DNA from: Agriotes lineatus
Lineage: Eukaryota; Arthropoda; Insecta; Coleoptera; Elateridae
Length of the DNA stretch: 64,000 nt
Direction of reading: 5' to 3'
Assembly: GCA_940337035.1 (NCBI GenBank)
Contig: OW679203.1
Coordinates: 72,431,061 to 72,495,060, forward strand
The notes beneath the pieces were generated by a model. The model was given only the letters and a program-made list of their open reading frames with translations. It searched no databases and was not told where the DNA came from. A program made the translations under genes and the position numbers. Below, piece by piece: positions 33,945 to 45,623 of this stretch; the stretch's first letter is position 1; each line of letters starts with the position of its first letter.

Positions 33945-35690
33945 CAGTTTCAGTTATTCGGTGATATATGAATGTATGAATTCGGTAAAGAATTCAGGTG
34001 TAATTTTTAACGGTGTACTGTGATAATAGAGCAGTTCAGTTACAGTCACGGCAGATCATCAGAATAACGGTCTCGCGGTATAGCGTTTCAGTTATTCGGT
34101 AATATATGAATGTATGAATTCGGTAAAGAATTCAGGTGTGATTTGTAACGGTGTACTGTGATAATAGAGCAGTTCAGTTACAGTCACGGCAGATCATCAG
34201 AATAACGGTCTGGCGGTATAGCGTTTCAGTTATTCGGTGATATATGAATGTATGAATTCGGTAAAGAATTCAGGTGTGATTTGTAACGGTGTACTGTGGT
34301 AATAGAGCAGTTCAGTTACAGTCACGGCAGATCATCAGAATAACGGTCTCGCGGTATAGCGTTTCAGTTATTCGGTGATATATGAATGTATGAATTCGGT
34401 AAAGAATTCAGGTGTGATTTGTAACGGTGTACTGTGGTAATAGAGCAGTTCAGTTACAGTCACGGCAGATCATCAGAATAACGGTCTCGCGGTATAGCGT
34501 TTCAGTTATTCGGTAATATATGAATGTATGAATTCGGTAAAGAATTCAGGTGTGATTTGTAACGGTGTACTGTGGTAATAGAGCAGTTCAGTTACAGTCA
34601 CGGCAGATCATCAGAATAACGGTCTGGCGGTATAGCGTTTCAGTTATTCGGTGATATATGAATGTATGAATTCGGTAAAGAATTCAGGTGTGATTTGTAA
34701 CGGCGTACTGTGGTAATAGAGCAGTTCAGTTACAGTCACGGCAGATCATCAGAATAACGGTCTCGCGGTATAGCGTTTCAGTTATTCGGTGATATATGAA
34801 TGTATGAATTCGGTAAAGAATTCAGGTGTGATTTGTAACGGTGTACTGTGGTAATAGAGCAGTTCAGTTACAGTCACGGCAGATCATCAGAATAACGGTC
34901 TCGCGGTATAGCGTTTCAGTTATTCGGTAATATATGAATGTATGAATTCGGTAAAGAATTCAGGTGTGATTTGTAACGGTGTACTGTGGTAATAGAGCAG
35001 TTCAGTTACAGTCACGGCAGATCATCAGAATAACGGTCTCGCGGTATAGCGTTTCAGTTATTCGGTAATATATGAATGTATGAATTCGGTAAAGAATTCA
35101 GGTGTGATTTGTAACGGTGTACTGTGGTAATAGAGCAGTTCAGTTACAGTCACGGCAGATCATCAGAATAACGGTCTCGCGGTATAGCGTTTCAGTTATT
35201 CGGTAATATATGAATGTATGAATTCGGTAAAGAATTCAGGTGTGATTTGTAACGGTGTACTGTGGTAATAGAGCAGTTCAGTTACAGTCACGGCAGATCA
35301 TCAGAATAACGGTCTGGCGGTATAGCGTTTCAGTTATTCGGTGATATATGAATGTATGAATTCGGTAAAGAATTCAGGTGTGATTTGTAACGGCGTACTG
35401 TGGTAATAGAGCAGTTCAGTTACAGTCACGGCAGATCATCAGAATAACGGTCTCGCGGTATAGCGTTTCAGTTATTCGGTGATATATGAATGGATGAAAT
35501 TCATGGTAGATCATCAGAATAACGGTCTCGCGGTATAGCGTTTCAGTTATTCGGTAATATATGAATGTATGAATTCGGTAAAGAATTCAGGTGTGATTTG
35601 TAACGGTGTACTGTGGTAATAGAGCAGTTCAGTTACAGTCACGGCAGATCATCAGAATAACGGTCTCGCGGTATAGCGTTTCAGTTACTC
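33945..35690. repeat. 138-bp satellite array, about 12 units
   Basis: The block GCGTTTCAGTTATTCGGT begins at 34,083, 34,221, 34,359 and 34,497 and so on, always 138 bases apart; the first unit starts at about 33,945. Units differ at a few positions (GGTGATATA or GGTAATATA; TCTCGCGG or TCTGGCGG; CGGTGTAC or CGGCGTAC). The twelfth unit (35,463) is broken by a deletion, and a degenerate part with ATGT/ACGT repeats continues to about 35,820. No open frame runs through the array. Confidence 0.95.
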
Positions 35691-35820
35691 GGTAATATAT
35701 GAATGGATGACAATCAGGGTAGATCATCACAATAACGGTAAAGCGGTACAGCGACTCAGTTATTCGGTGATGTATGTATGTAGGTACGTATGTATGTATG
35801 AATTCGATAAAGAATTCAGG

Positions 35821-36285
35821 ATAAGAGAGCTGAGAAAAGTGATGCCAACTGTGGTTGGAATCCACTTTTCTCTCCCCTCTTGGTAACTGCAAATTATGTG
35901 TTTCAGTATTCCGGGAAACAACGGCCTAAAGGTTGAATTTGGGTGATAACCAGGTGACCCGAGGACGTGTCAAACGTCAGTCTGGCCGTGTTAGATTCCG
36001 ATAGCCGATCCGTCGGAGCGGTCCAGATGTCGGCCTAATCGCTGCCCTATAATTTATGTATTTTAGAGTATTAGCTCCATAACGAAGGGCTAATAAATTA
36101 TATACTTTATTATTTCTGGAATTAGTTGGCTCTGCATGTTTTAAGAGCGGTCGAATAGCGATGGCATATCTTAAACCTTGCTCGAATGAGCCTGACGTGC
36201 ATTTTTGTATTGTTGTTAAGTAGATGCTGTTATTACAATTACTGCAGTCTCATTAATTCGTGATATCGGACCATCGGTAGCTAAT
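35821..36285. other. Unassigned stretch between satellite and block I
   Basis: GC content is somewhat raised up to about 36,050. No gene or RNA recognised. Confidence 0.35.
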
Positions 36286-36647
36286 ACGTGCGTTCTACGT
36301 CATCCTGAGAATAACAATCAAGGCGAGTTTGACGTCATCCTGAGATACAATAAAGACGATGTTTTAATAGTTTCCAAGCGGAAATATTCAAATAATTTAC
36401 CTGACGCGTTTTCACTGTGTTTCACGGTTTTTAACATTCAATTTCACGCTGTACGCAGAAACCATTTTGTGTTCATCTGTCAATTTACGAGATTGTGAAT
36501 TTTATCTACTAATAACGAGCTACGTTGAGACACACAGGCACCAGGGGTTCCTTTGCAAATTTATGTCGCCCAACGTCGGGGCAAAGGTGGATTTTAATTT
36601 ATTCAGACTGTCCCATTCAAAATAACAAGGAAGTCATCGCAATATAA

Positions 36648-37077
36648 GTGACCTGCCTAAGAACTACAATGTAAATCTGGCCACATATGCAGATGATCCT
36701 GCTCTGCTAGCAGTAGGATCCAATATAAAAAAAATGACCAGCAAAATTTAGCAAGCGACCTTTATAAACATAAGAATTCTTAATCTTCCACAAGTTAACT
36801 TAAATAATGTGTCGCCTCCATTATGAAAATAATGCTAAATATTTGTGCTTGAAACTCGATACAAAATTAAGATGGATTAAACACGTTAAGACGAGTAGAA
36901 AAAGCAAGGACTTAAATATAAACAAATGTATTGCTTGTTTAGAACACACTTTCATTGTTCCAGTGGCAGAACTTTATTGGAAGAGGCCTGGCTGCCAGGA
37001 ATATATGTGGGCCCCCAGCGGCCCCAGCACTGATAAAATTCTCTCGACTGATGATGGGCCTCCCTTGAGTTGAGGGC
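36648..37077 (+). pseudogene. Jockey-like LINE reverse transcriptase fragment, right copy
   Basis: The frame reads ATYADDPALLAVGSN with the YADD motif, then a TAG, then in another frame NNAKYLCLKLDTKLRWIKHV and CIACLEHTFIV. The readable part of the second frame is 88 codons (36,807-37,073). It has the same TAG as the left copy. Confidence 0.65.
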
Positions 37078-37204
37078 TTGGGTTCTTCGAATCCTCTGAA
37101 CGCCCTAAATTGTCCATATAAATGAAAATCACATAAACAGTTATCCAGGCCTTTTCAAACAAAGTGCTGCGAACCACGATCAACTTTACATAACACATTG
37201 GTGA

Positions 37205-39710
37205 TTTTTTTAATTTTTAAGGATATTCGCAGCTAAAGATTTTTTCTAAATATCTTGAAATGAAAGAATTGGTTAAAAAATTCTTGTAGAAATATGTTTT
37301 GACACATTAGTGTCATCTTCAGTCTACTTGGTACAAGTAACAAATTAACATCTGTAGGTTAAAACCTATTAAAATAAGTCAGTAAACAATTTAAAATTCT
37401 CAAAAAAAATCTACCGTTTTAGTTAAGAAGTATTTTCAATTACAATTAAAAATTTGTTTCATTTTCCAATTAAAACTCTCTAATTGAGGCAAATAATAAT
37501 TTCACTTGGTATTTTTGATTAAATATTTCTACTTAAATAAGAAAAAAGACGGTTATTTAATCACCTACTGTTCAGTCAAGAATAGATTCAGCAGAAGAAT
37601 AATTTCCAAATGCTAATCAAATAAGCCATTTATAAATTTCAAGGTTTAAGTAAATCAAGGCACATGTGATTAATTGTTTGTGAATGGCAAAAATTTCTAT
37701 TTATCTCCAAAACAAGTTCAAAAATTACGTATGAAGTAATAAAACGTATTTAGTTAAATATCAGAAACAAACCTTTTCAATGGCTTCTCATTTGGAGATT
37801 TAAATATACAGGGTGTTAATTAAGTACGTAGACAAATTTTAAGGGGCGATTCCTTGATTAGTTCTAAGATAAAAAGTTCATATAAACATGAAACCTAAAC
37901 GGCTTTGTTTTCAAGATACAGGGTGATGAAGTTTAAACAAAAAAATTATTTTTTTCAAAAATCTGGAAAACGCCTAGAGGTATTCTAATGAAACTTGGTG
38001 TATAATAGTATTTCATAAGGTGGCATTGTTTGCTCAAAATTAATGTAATTTATTTTCATCAGTGGCGTGCATCGGGGCCACCTCAGTTTCCTTATGTTAG
38101 AAAAATCTGATACGCCACTGTTTTTTAGTCAACACGACAAGTTATTTAGCTTCACCCATTGAAACTATAAAATAGATGGCTCTTATTTTTTGATAGAATA
38201 AATCTTCGAAAAAAACGGAAAAATCTGTAACAGCAATTTCGTTAATTGGACTTTAATGGGATCTAAACGGCTTCGTTTTCAAAATACAGCTTAAAAATGT
38301 TTTAAAAAATATATTATTTAATAACAAACGATCTTACAATACCTACAAACCTTTTGGCTAAAAAACAGTGGCGTACCAGATTTTTCTAAATCAGGTAACT
38401 GAGGCCGCCCCGATGCACGCCACTGGTAGAAATAAATTAAATTTATTTTGAATGAATAATGCCACTTTATGAAATACTAACCTACACCAAGTTTCATTAG
38501 GATACCTCCAGCCGTTTTCAAAATTTTTGAAAAAAAGTTTTTTGTTTAAACTTTAACACCCTGTATTTTGAAAACGAAGCCGTTTAGGCCTTATGTTTAT
38601 ATGAACTTTTTATCTTAGCATTGATCAAGGAATCACTCTTTAAAGTTTGTCTACGTACTTAATTAACACCCTGTATTTGCGAAAAGAAACTATTAAGATA
38701 GAAACTCCATTTTGGCGTCTCGCACGAAGTGCATATTTTGGATGTTATTTTATGTAAATAGTATCTGTAATAGGACAATAAAAATGAGATAATGTATCAA
38801 TTATTTTGTTAATTGTACTTACATAATAATTTCATAGCAAGGAATGAGAGTTGGTGCACTCACCTAGGAGAAATCGTTCATAGCATTTGACAGAAAATGT
38901 ATGCAAATCATGAGTTAGCGCAAGCGCTAAAAATGGTTTTTAAAATTACGAATCTCATAGAGCACAATAAGTTATTTAGTCAGTTTTTATTCATGCTAAT
39001 GAAATTAAACAAATATAGGTATATTATTTTTTTAAATTATATTTTAAAGAATGAATTTAAATAAGTTGTGTTAAATGATGTTTAATTTTTCAATGTCGAA
39101 TCTATAATTAATTGTTTTGGGACTTTTTTTATTTCAATAATTTCATAAAACAATCGTTTATGTAAGATATAAGTTATTCTCTTTATGTGAAATATTTTTG
39201 TTGAAGAAAAATTAAAGTTGTGAAGTTTTTCTACTGCATGCTGTGATAATACGGTATTTAGTTTGTTTGGGGAAGTTATTTTATCTTAATAGAATTTTTG
39301 TGTTGATTCAATTTTTTTTGTTTAGATTGGCCAATGTAATTGGAAACACAATTATTGCAATTTATTTGGTAAATAATATTTGATTTATTGTTCAGTTGAG
39401 TTTTATCTTTAAGATTGCTAAAAAATAACTATCCATATAATTACAAACTTACATCATGAATTTATTTTAAAAAACCGCTTCCTTTATCTATATTTTTCAT
39501 TGTTCACTGATTTATTTTAATATGTTATAATTTGCAGATTTTAATGTGTTATTTGTACCAGTTAGACTAAAGAAGACACTAATGTATCGAAATATATTTC
39601 TGCAAGAATTTTATTTAACCAATTCCTTCATTTCAAGGTGGAATGTTCTATAAAAAAATTCTTTAGTTGCAAATATCCTTAACATTTTTTTTAATTTACA
39701 ACAATTGCCA
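37205..39710. mobile_element. Foldback-type element with long inverted arms, right copy
   Basis: Arms at about 37,205-37,430 and 39,480-39,710 are inverted relative to each other and match 2,590-2,810 and 4,860-5,080. The TA-flanked MITE at 37,809-38,673 is nested inside at the same place as in the left copy, so the nesting predates the block duplication. Confidence 0.6.
37809..38673. mobile_element. TA-flanked foldback MITE, right copy
   Basis: Same ends CAGGGTGTTAATTAAGTACG and inverse, with TA on both sides (37,807-37,808 and 38,674-38,675). Confidence 0.7.
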
Positions 39711-41049
39711 GCTACCTCTATATATGTATGTATAAATTGTTATTAGTAGGGTTGCCAGATCTCATATATTTTAAATGTCTCATAGTTTTGAAACCAATCT
39801 CATATCTCATATTGAACTTGAAACTTCTCATATATTTCCTCGAAAAACTGCTTTATGTACTTAATTTTTAATGTTACTGTATTTTCGATTTTCGGTATTC
39901 ACCATTTCCGCAATAGATGTGGCTAAAATCAAAATCATAATAAAGTTATTAGATATCTAGTGACTTTAAATCATAATAAGCATTGCTTGTTGTGTGGTGC
40001 ACTCTATCACTCATGACTCCACTTGTTCCGTCACACTCTACGCCACAGCGGTACAGTCTACATTAGGTATTGTTCTGTGGTCCACAGTTGTCAGGGGTGG
40101 GGAGGGAAAAGGAGAGCTTATGCATTTCTGTAACGAGAGGAGTAAATTTTTCATTTGCGCCTTGAATGCAAAATATTTAGGCAACTGTAGATGCATTACA
40201 TCGTTTTATATAGAATGCCGAAAGCAGATTATTTCGGTAAGTATCTTATCTGTTAATCTATTACCTGAGACGAAAATTCTATTTATAACTGAGTTGGTTC
40301 AATATGTCCCTACGTTTATTACTCAAAACAAATGTATATCTAAAATTTTATCTGGATGAGTAATTATTGTACTACTGAAGAAAATCTACTATATTAAGTA
40401 AATACACAAATATTTTCTTTGCAAATTTTCATAAATATCCACTTACCATGGCAAAGCCAAGCTATGCTTGTCGAAACTTAGAAAAAGTAAAAAACTAATT
40501 ATGAAAAGGCTCCGACTACTTTGTAAATAGTTCTCTTTCTTTACTATTTTATAGTATGTTTTTTTAATAATTTATTTAAATACAACTATATAAAAAACTT
40601 AATACTGATTGAAAAATTTAAATCATGTACAATTTTCCCAAAAAGTGTGCAGCAAGTGCAAACTTTTATTATTGATTTCTAAAACAATTTACTCTACAAA
40701 AATTTCTATTATTATATTCAGGATGGCTGGTCATACCTCTGAACATAGGCAATTTACATGGCTTATCACGGTTATGCATATTCCTGCTCACCATTTTTGT
40801 GGAAAAGATGGTGGTGGTAGTAAATTAAAGAGAATATTTTTCCGCGTCGTTTAGTATTAAAAAGTTATTGGATAATGTTAGTTGTGCATAAAATTATCAA
40901 TTTTAAAATTTAGATATTCCCAAATATATGTGAGTGTAATACCTAAATTTTAAAATTAATATTTTTATGAGAAAAATAAATTCTTCATGTTACATATTGG
41001 CGCTTCTAATGTTAAAAGAACAAAAAAATTTTTGTGATAACTGTGCAAT

Positions 41050-41440
41050 ACTTTACAAAATCTACTGATGGAACTGAAACGGTGGAAGTCGTTTACAGAC
41101 TATTAGATTTTGTAGAGAATCCCAATGAAACAGTTATCGGTATGTTCAACATGATTGAAGAGTGTTTAGCTAGTTACAAATTATGTATCAATAATGTGTT
41201 GTTCTTAAGTGCAGACAACTGCAATGCTAATTTCGGTCAAAGCCATTCACTTTTCACTTTTAAAACAAGAAAATCTTCGCATTTTTAAGAAAAATTGTTA
41301 TGCACATCATACCTATATAATAATGCACAACACTACATGCCCTGTTAAACGAACAAAAGTGCCGTGGTTGCATTCTACGGTTACTATTTTCGGGTTTTTG
41401 TCAACAAACTTCCCATTACTTTTAATACCGATATTATCAC
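41050..41440 (+). pseudogene. hAT-family transposase fragment, right copy
   Basis: Translation: FTKSTDGTETVEVVYRLLDF, VENPNETVIGMFNMIEECL, YKLCINNVLFLSADNCNANF, then after a frameshift LKQENLRIFKKN and CYAHHTYIIMHN. It keeps the Asp in SADNCN that the left copy has lost. A further upstream piece (about 40,722-40,850) reads MAGHTSEHRQFTWLITVMH. The domain is incomplete and frameshifted, and the C-terminal dimerisation part is absent. Confidence 0.65.
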
Positions 41441-41969
41441 AGAAATAAATTGGTTGTGTTTTTAAAACTACGAACACAAGTACATTTCATTTAATGATAA
41501 GGAGGGTTTATTATTTTCTTGCTGAATGAACCCAACTTTACAAATCGATTTTCCGAGGTCGCTGGTCCGATACAAGTTCGAGTGGAATTCGTGACAGGAA
41601 GCTCTGCGCGCATTTCATACTAACGCGCGAAACTTTAAATGAGGCATGCGCCGCGGCATACAGCTAGTATTTTACATATTGCGATAAAACATGCCATAGA
41701 TAAGTGTGATAAAACATGCTGATAAGTTAGACTACGATGTTAGAATTTGATTTTAAAATGTTATGCCATATCAGTTTGTCAGCTAAAGACGAGAAACACT
41801 TAAAGAAATTAGTGAATTTAATGACACAAAATTTAAAGACCTTCACCACGTTTCTACACCCTGGTTGTCCTGATATCCATGTATAGAAAGAGTATTAAAA
41901 TCTTTCATATTTTCGTAGTATGCGTGACGATAAATACCCTAAACAAATTAAAAAAGCTACTATACAATA

Positions 41970-42400
41970 TTAAAGACTAGCTGACTCGGCAAACGTTGTT
42001 CTGTCCAAATATAATTTGTTTTTGTAAAAATAAATTCCATTTTCGCAATCAACGTCCCAAAAAACCTCAATAACTACACACATATAGATTTTTAGACTTA
42101 TTTACCCCATTTCACTCTCTAAGGAGTTGATTTTAGGAAAATCACGAATACTTGTTTTCCTATTTGTTTTTAGTACTTCTACGAAGTTTCAAGTCAAAAT
42201 GTTTATTTAATATTGTTTTTCCATACAAATTGAAACCCCCATTTTACCCCTTTAGGGGTTGAATTTGAAAAATGTCCTTCCTTATTCCTTGTATACATCA
42301 TAAAGGAAACTTCTGTGCAAAATTTAAGCTTTCTAGGTCCAAGGGTTTGGGCTGGGCGTTGATGAATCAGTGAGTCAGCTCTTTACTTTATATACAGGGT
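41970..42400. repeat. Interspersed repeat with inverted AGCTGACTC ends
   Basis: The left part AAAGACTAGCTGACTCGGCA and the right part GAATCAGTGAGTCAGCTCTT carry AGCTGACTC in inverse orientation. The text between (for example CCCCTTTAGGGGTTGAATTTG) looks like a widespread arthropod interspersed repeat. It is absent from the left copy of block I. The class is unknown to me. Confidence 0.35.
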
Positions 42401-43120
42401 GAGTTTTTATCTAATGCTTAGCATGGGGATCTGGAAAAGTATTAGAGATAGAGAGACGGTTAAATAGAAAAGAATTGCAGTTTTACGAGATCAATTTAAT
42501 AAGCTTTTTGTTTTTTGGAAAAAATGCAAGGCTAACTAGATGTTTAGCAAAAATGATTTTTATTTATTTTGTTCGGTGCTATAGCTCTGTTATTATTGAC
42601 TTTAAAAAAAATGTGTAAAGGAAAAAGTTGTAGATAATTATGTGCTTAATAACACAGTCTAGCTCAATTTGTTATTTAAGCTATAATTTTTAAGTTATGA
42701 CACAAACTTGTGTTTTTTTCTAATGAAAATTATAGTCGGCCATGACATTATAAGAAAGGCCATTTTTATAGATTCTAACGATATACCACTTGATATAGTT
42801 ATTTTTATAATATAATAAATTATTATTTTCACTACGTTGAAATAATAGTTAGCAGTATGAGGCACAAATGGAATGAAACAAAGAAGTGGAGCTCAGCTGA
42901 CTTAATAAAAGCTGAGCTTTTGGTGACTTTAAATTTTGATTGAAATTGTTAAGGTTTTTTTAATTATGTGCAAAATTATAAAATTTTGTTAAAGAAAGTA
43001 CACTCGTGAAAAATATTAATTTTAGTTTTTTTGTGTAAGTTACAAATTGAACCCAATAAAATTTCAACAACTTCTATATTTTGTCTTAACCTCATATATT
43101 TTTAATTAATATCTCATATA

Positions 43121-43936
43121 CGAGGTTTGGTCAATTAATACGGTGAATATAGGCACAGTTTCGGACATACCGAATCAAAAGTTGCTTGCTACAAAAACAC
43201 TATCTAGCAATGAAACTGACAAAGTTTAGATATGCCACCACTTCATTTGTTTCATTTTTATTGCTGTCTTGCAAAGTTATTTATAGCACTTTTTCGAAAA
43301 AATGTATAGAGAACAACGCGTAAACATTAAGTTTTGTTTCAAACTTGGAAAAACTCCGACAGAAACAATGAAACGTTGAAAATAGTTAAGGAGAATCTGC
43401 AGTAACTCTTAAACTGTCTACAAGTGGTTTGACAGATTTCGAAGAGGTTTTGAATCTATCGACGATGAAGAAGGTCTGGACGCCCTACGACTGCTTGATC
43501 TGATAATCTCCACATCTCATTCGGGTCGGTACAAAAATGTTAACTAAAGATTTGAACATGAGACGGGTGAGTGCAAATTTGTTCTACACATTTTGACACG
43601 CGATCAACAATTTTTGTTGAATAAAAAATAACGTGTGCCCGCACCCGCCGTATTCGCCTGATTTGGCGCCTTGCGATTTCTGGATTTTCCAAAACTAAAA
43701 ATCACCATGAAGGGACGACGATTTCAGTCAATAGAGGACATTAAGCGGCTACGACAGAGCACTTAAAAGCTCTCACAAAAAGTGATTTCCAAGAGTGTTT
43801 GAGAAATGGCATCATTGTTGGGGTAAGTATGGGGCAAGCCAAGGGAGAGTATTTTGGAGGGGATTAATATTATTTGTAATTAAATTATAGATTTCTATAT
43901 ATTCATTCATTCACCGTATTAATTGAACAAACCTCG
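43121..43936 (+). pseudogene. Mariner element with internal deletion, 816 bp
   Basis: The ends are CGAGGTTTGGTCAATTAATA and its inverse, with TA on both sides (43,119-43,120; 43,937-43,938). The 5' part (from 43,302) encodes MYREQRVNIKFCFKLGKTPT, VYKWFDRFRRG-like text and the DLNMRRVS block of the helix-turn-helix region. The 3' part encodes HPPYSPDLAPCDF and the usual C-terminus. The middle of the catalytic domain is missing (mariners are usually about 1.3 kb), and frameshifts are present. Confidence 0.8.
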
Positions 43937-44042
43937 TATTTCAGGTTTAAAATCTGGCAACCCTATGTATTAGTAATAATGATCTGCACCGAAATCTTGG
44001 ATTAGCTGAAAGCACGAATCAAAATTTTACATCGCCACCCAA

Positions 44043-44111
44043 ATGTCGACGCTCTCCAACTCCTCAACAACTGAAGAGGATAAAACCCTTCAAACTATAG
44101 ACCGTCTGAAG
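44043..44111 (+). other. Exon-like cassette C (MSTLSN type)
   Basis: An ATG opens 23 codons (MSTLSNSSTTEEDKTLQTID then RLK), directly followed by GTGAGT. It is the counterpart of cassette A in the left block. Four residues differ at most, and length and phase are kept. Confidence 0.35.
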
Positions 44112-45033
44112 GTGAGTTTGCACTGCTGCAAGCATAGGGCAATGTAAATCTTATAGAAGTTATTGACACTGTATTGCCAAGTCTGAGCGGCCGGCCAGCA
44201 GGTAAGTCCGTTTAGCATTACAAAGTACGCCGCAGGTAAATATTGCACGTTAATGACAGCGCCACTTATCGGAAGTATTTGTAATAAAATATTTTGTACA
44301 AACATTCTGAGTATGAGCCAAATCAGAATACCATATACCATTTTCGACCAATGGTTTAGCCATGATGAGTACATCCCTATGCACCATGTCCTTTATATAT
44401 GTAGATATCAACATTATTTTTAAAAAATGTAAGAATCACTTACGAACATTCCTATTCCAAGGATCACCACTTTTGAAAATTTAAATGGACAATGGTCTTT
44501 CCAAACCAAATACCAGTTAAAAATGACCAAAGCCAGTAATGGTTGTTCATCAACATCGCTTACTTGACTGGGCGAATCTTTGTTGTCAATTTGGCAACTA
44601 CATACCTGTTAGTTAAAAAGGAAAAGGCAGAATTTTAGCTAATATACTGAATTAACCAGCTTGATCATTATGCGTTAGCCGGGGGAATTAATGAATTGAA
44701 TAACAAGTGCTGTGAGAACACGTTTTAATTTAATATATCGAGTGACTTATGACAGATCTAATTGGCTGTGACTTCATACAACCTAATGTAATACCAGCCA
44801 AGGTAAAAACATTTTTTTTGAGAATTTTTAATTGTTCACGGACTTATTTTATATATTTTATCTTACAGATTTTAATTGGTTATTGTACCAAGTAGACTGA
44901 AGAAGACACTAAGTGTCAAACTGTATTTCTACAAGAAAATGTTTAACCAATTCTGTCATTTCAAGATGGAATATTAAAAAGATCTTTAGCTGCAAAGATC
45001 CTTAACAATTTTAAAAATAACAATACCAGTTAC

Positions 45034-45223
45034 CAGAGCCGGATTATAGATATGTGAGGCCAGGGCTAAATTTTTTAGAGGCCCCATTCCCATTTATGCA
45101 TCGGGTACAAGGGATCTAAATAATAGAAACCGCACTAGATTATAACCTTCGAATCTTTTCGAGGCCCGAAATTCGGTGGCCCGGGCTGCAGCCCTTAGCC
45201 CCCCCCCCCTTAATCCGGCCCTG
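45034..45223. mobile_element. hAT-like MITE, 190 bp, with empty site in the left block
   Basis: The ends are CAGAGCCGGATTA and the inverse of CAGGGCCGGATTA. CAGTTAC is duplicated on both sides (45,027-45,033; 45,224-45,230). The left block at about 13,040 reads CCAGCTACCTATG without any insert. A run of C (about 45,200-45,209) lies near the right end. Confidence 0.8.
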
Positions 45224-45536
45224 CAGTTACCTATGTATAGTATAATCAAAAATTGTTGTCATTTACTATGGCTAACGAATATTTCTAATTTATGACTGCA
45301 ACTATAAGTCATTGAAAATCAAATGTCAAATTTGACATTTAAATAGAAACGTAGTTGCATTCATAAATTAGAAACTATTCCACAGCCATACTAGATAAAA
45401 ATCATTTTGATCACATACTTTATTAATCGTATTAGTAATAATTATTTACACCGAAATCTTGTTATCCTTCAGTAACTAGTACGTAAGATAAGAAGATTAG
45501 CTGTAAAGCACAATTCAAGTTCACATCGCCACCCAA

Positions 45537-45623
45537 ATATCGACTCTCTCCAACTCCTCGACACCGCAAGCTACACCGACAACTAATGAGGATAATACCC
45601 TTCGAACTGTAGACCGTCTCAAG
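45537..45623 (+). other. Exon-like cassette D, longest in-frame version
   Basis: 29 codons in phase with cassettes A and C: ISTLSNSSTPQATPTTNEDN then TLRTVDRLK, followed by GTGAAT. It carries six codons that A and C lack, and the frame is unaffected. The initial ATG is ATA here. Its last part is repeated at 45,751. Confidence 0.3.

Larger units (their letters stand above)
39747..43965. mobile_element. hAT-like element, right copy, with nested mariner
   Basis: The ends are TAGGGTTGCCAGAT and the perfect inverse ATCTGGCAACCCTA. The flanks GTTATTAG and TGTATTAG agree in 6 of 8 positions, a plausible decayed 8-bp target duplication. The hAT transposase fragment lies at 41,050-41,440. A mariner relic (43,121-43,936) sits 29 bases inside the right end. 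At about 40,217 there is a short ATGCCGAAAGCAGATTATTTCG followed by GTAAGT, perhaps the first transposase exon. Confidence 0.55.

Noticed and set aside
33945..35690. CRISPR array
   Set aside because: The 138-base units repeat head to tail without unique spacers, and the host is an animal. It is a satellite.
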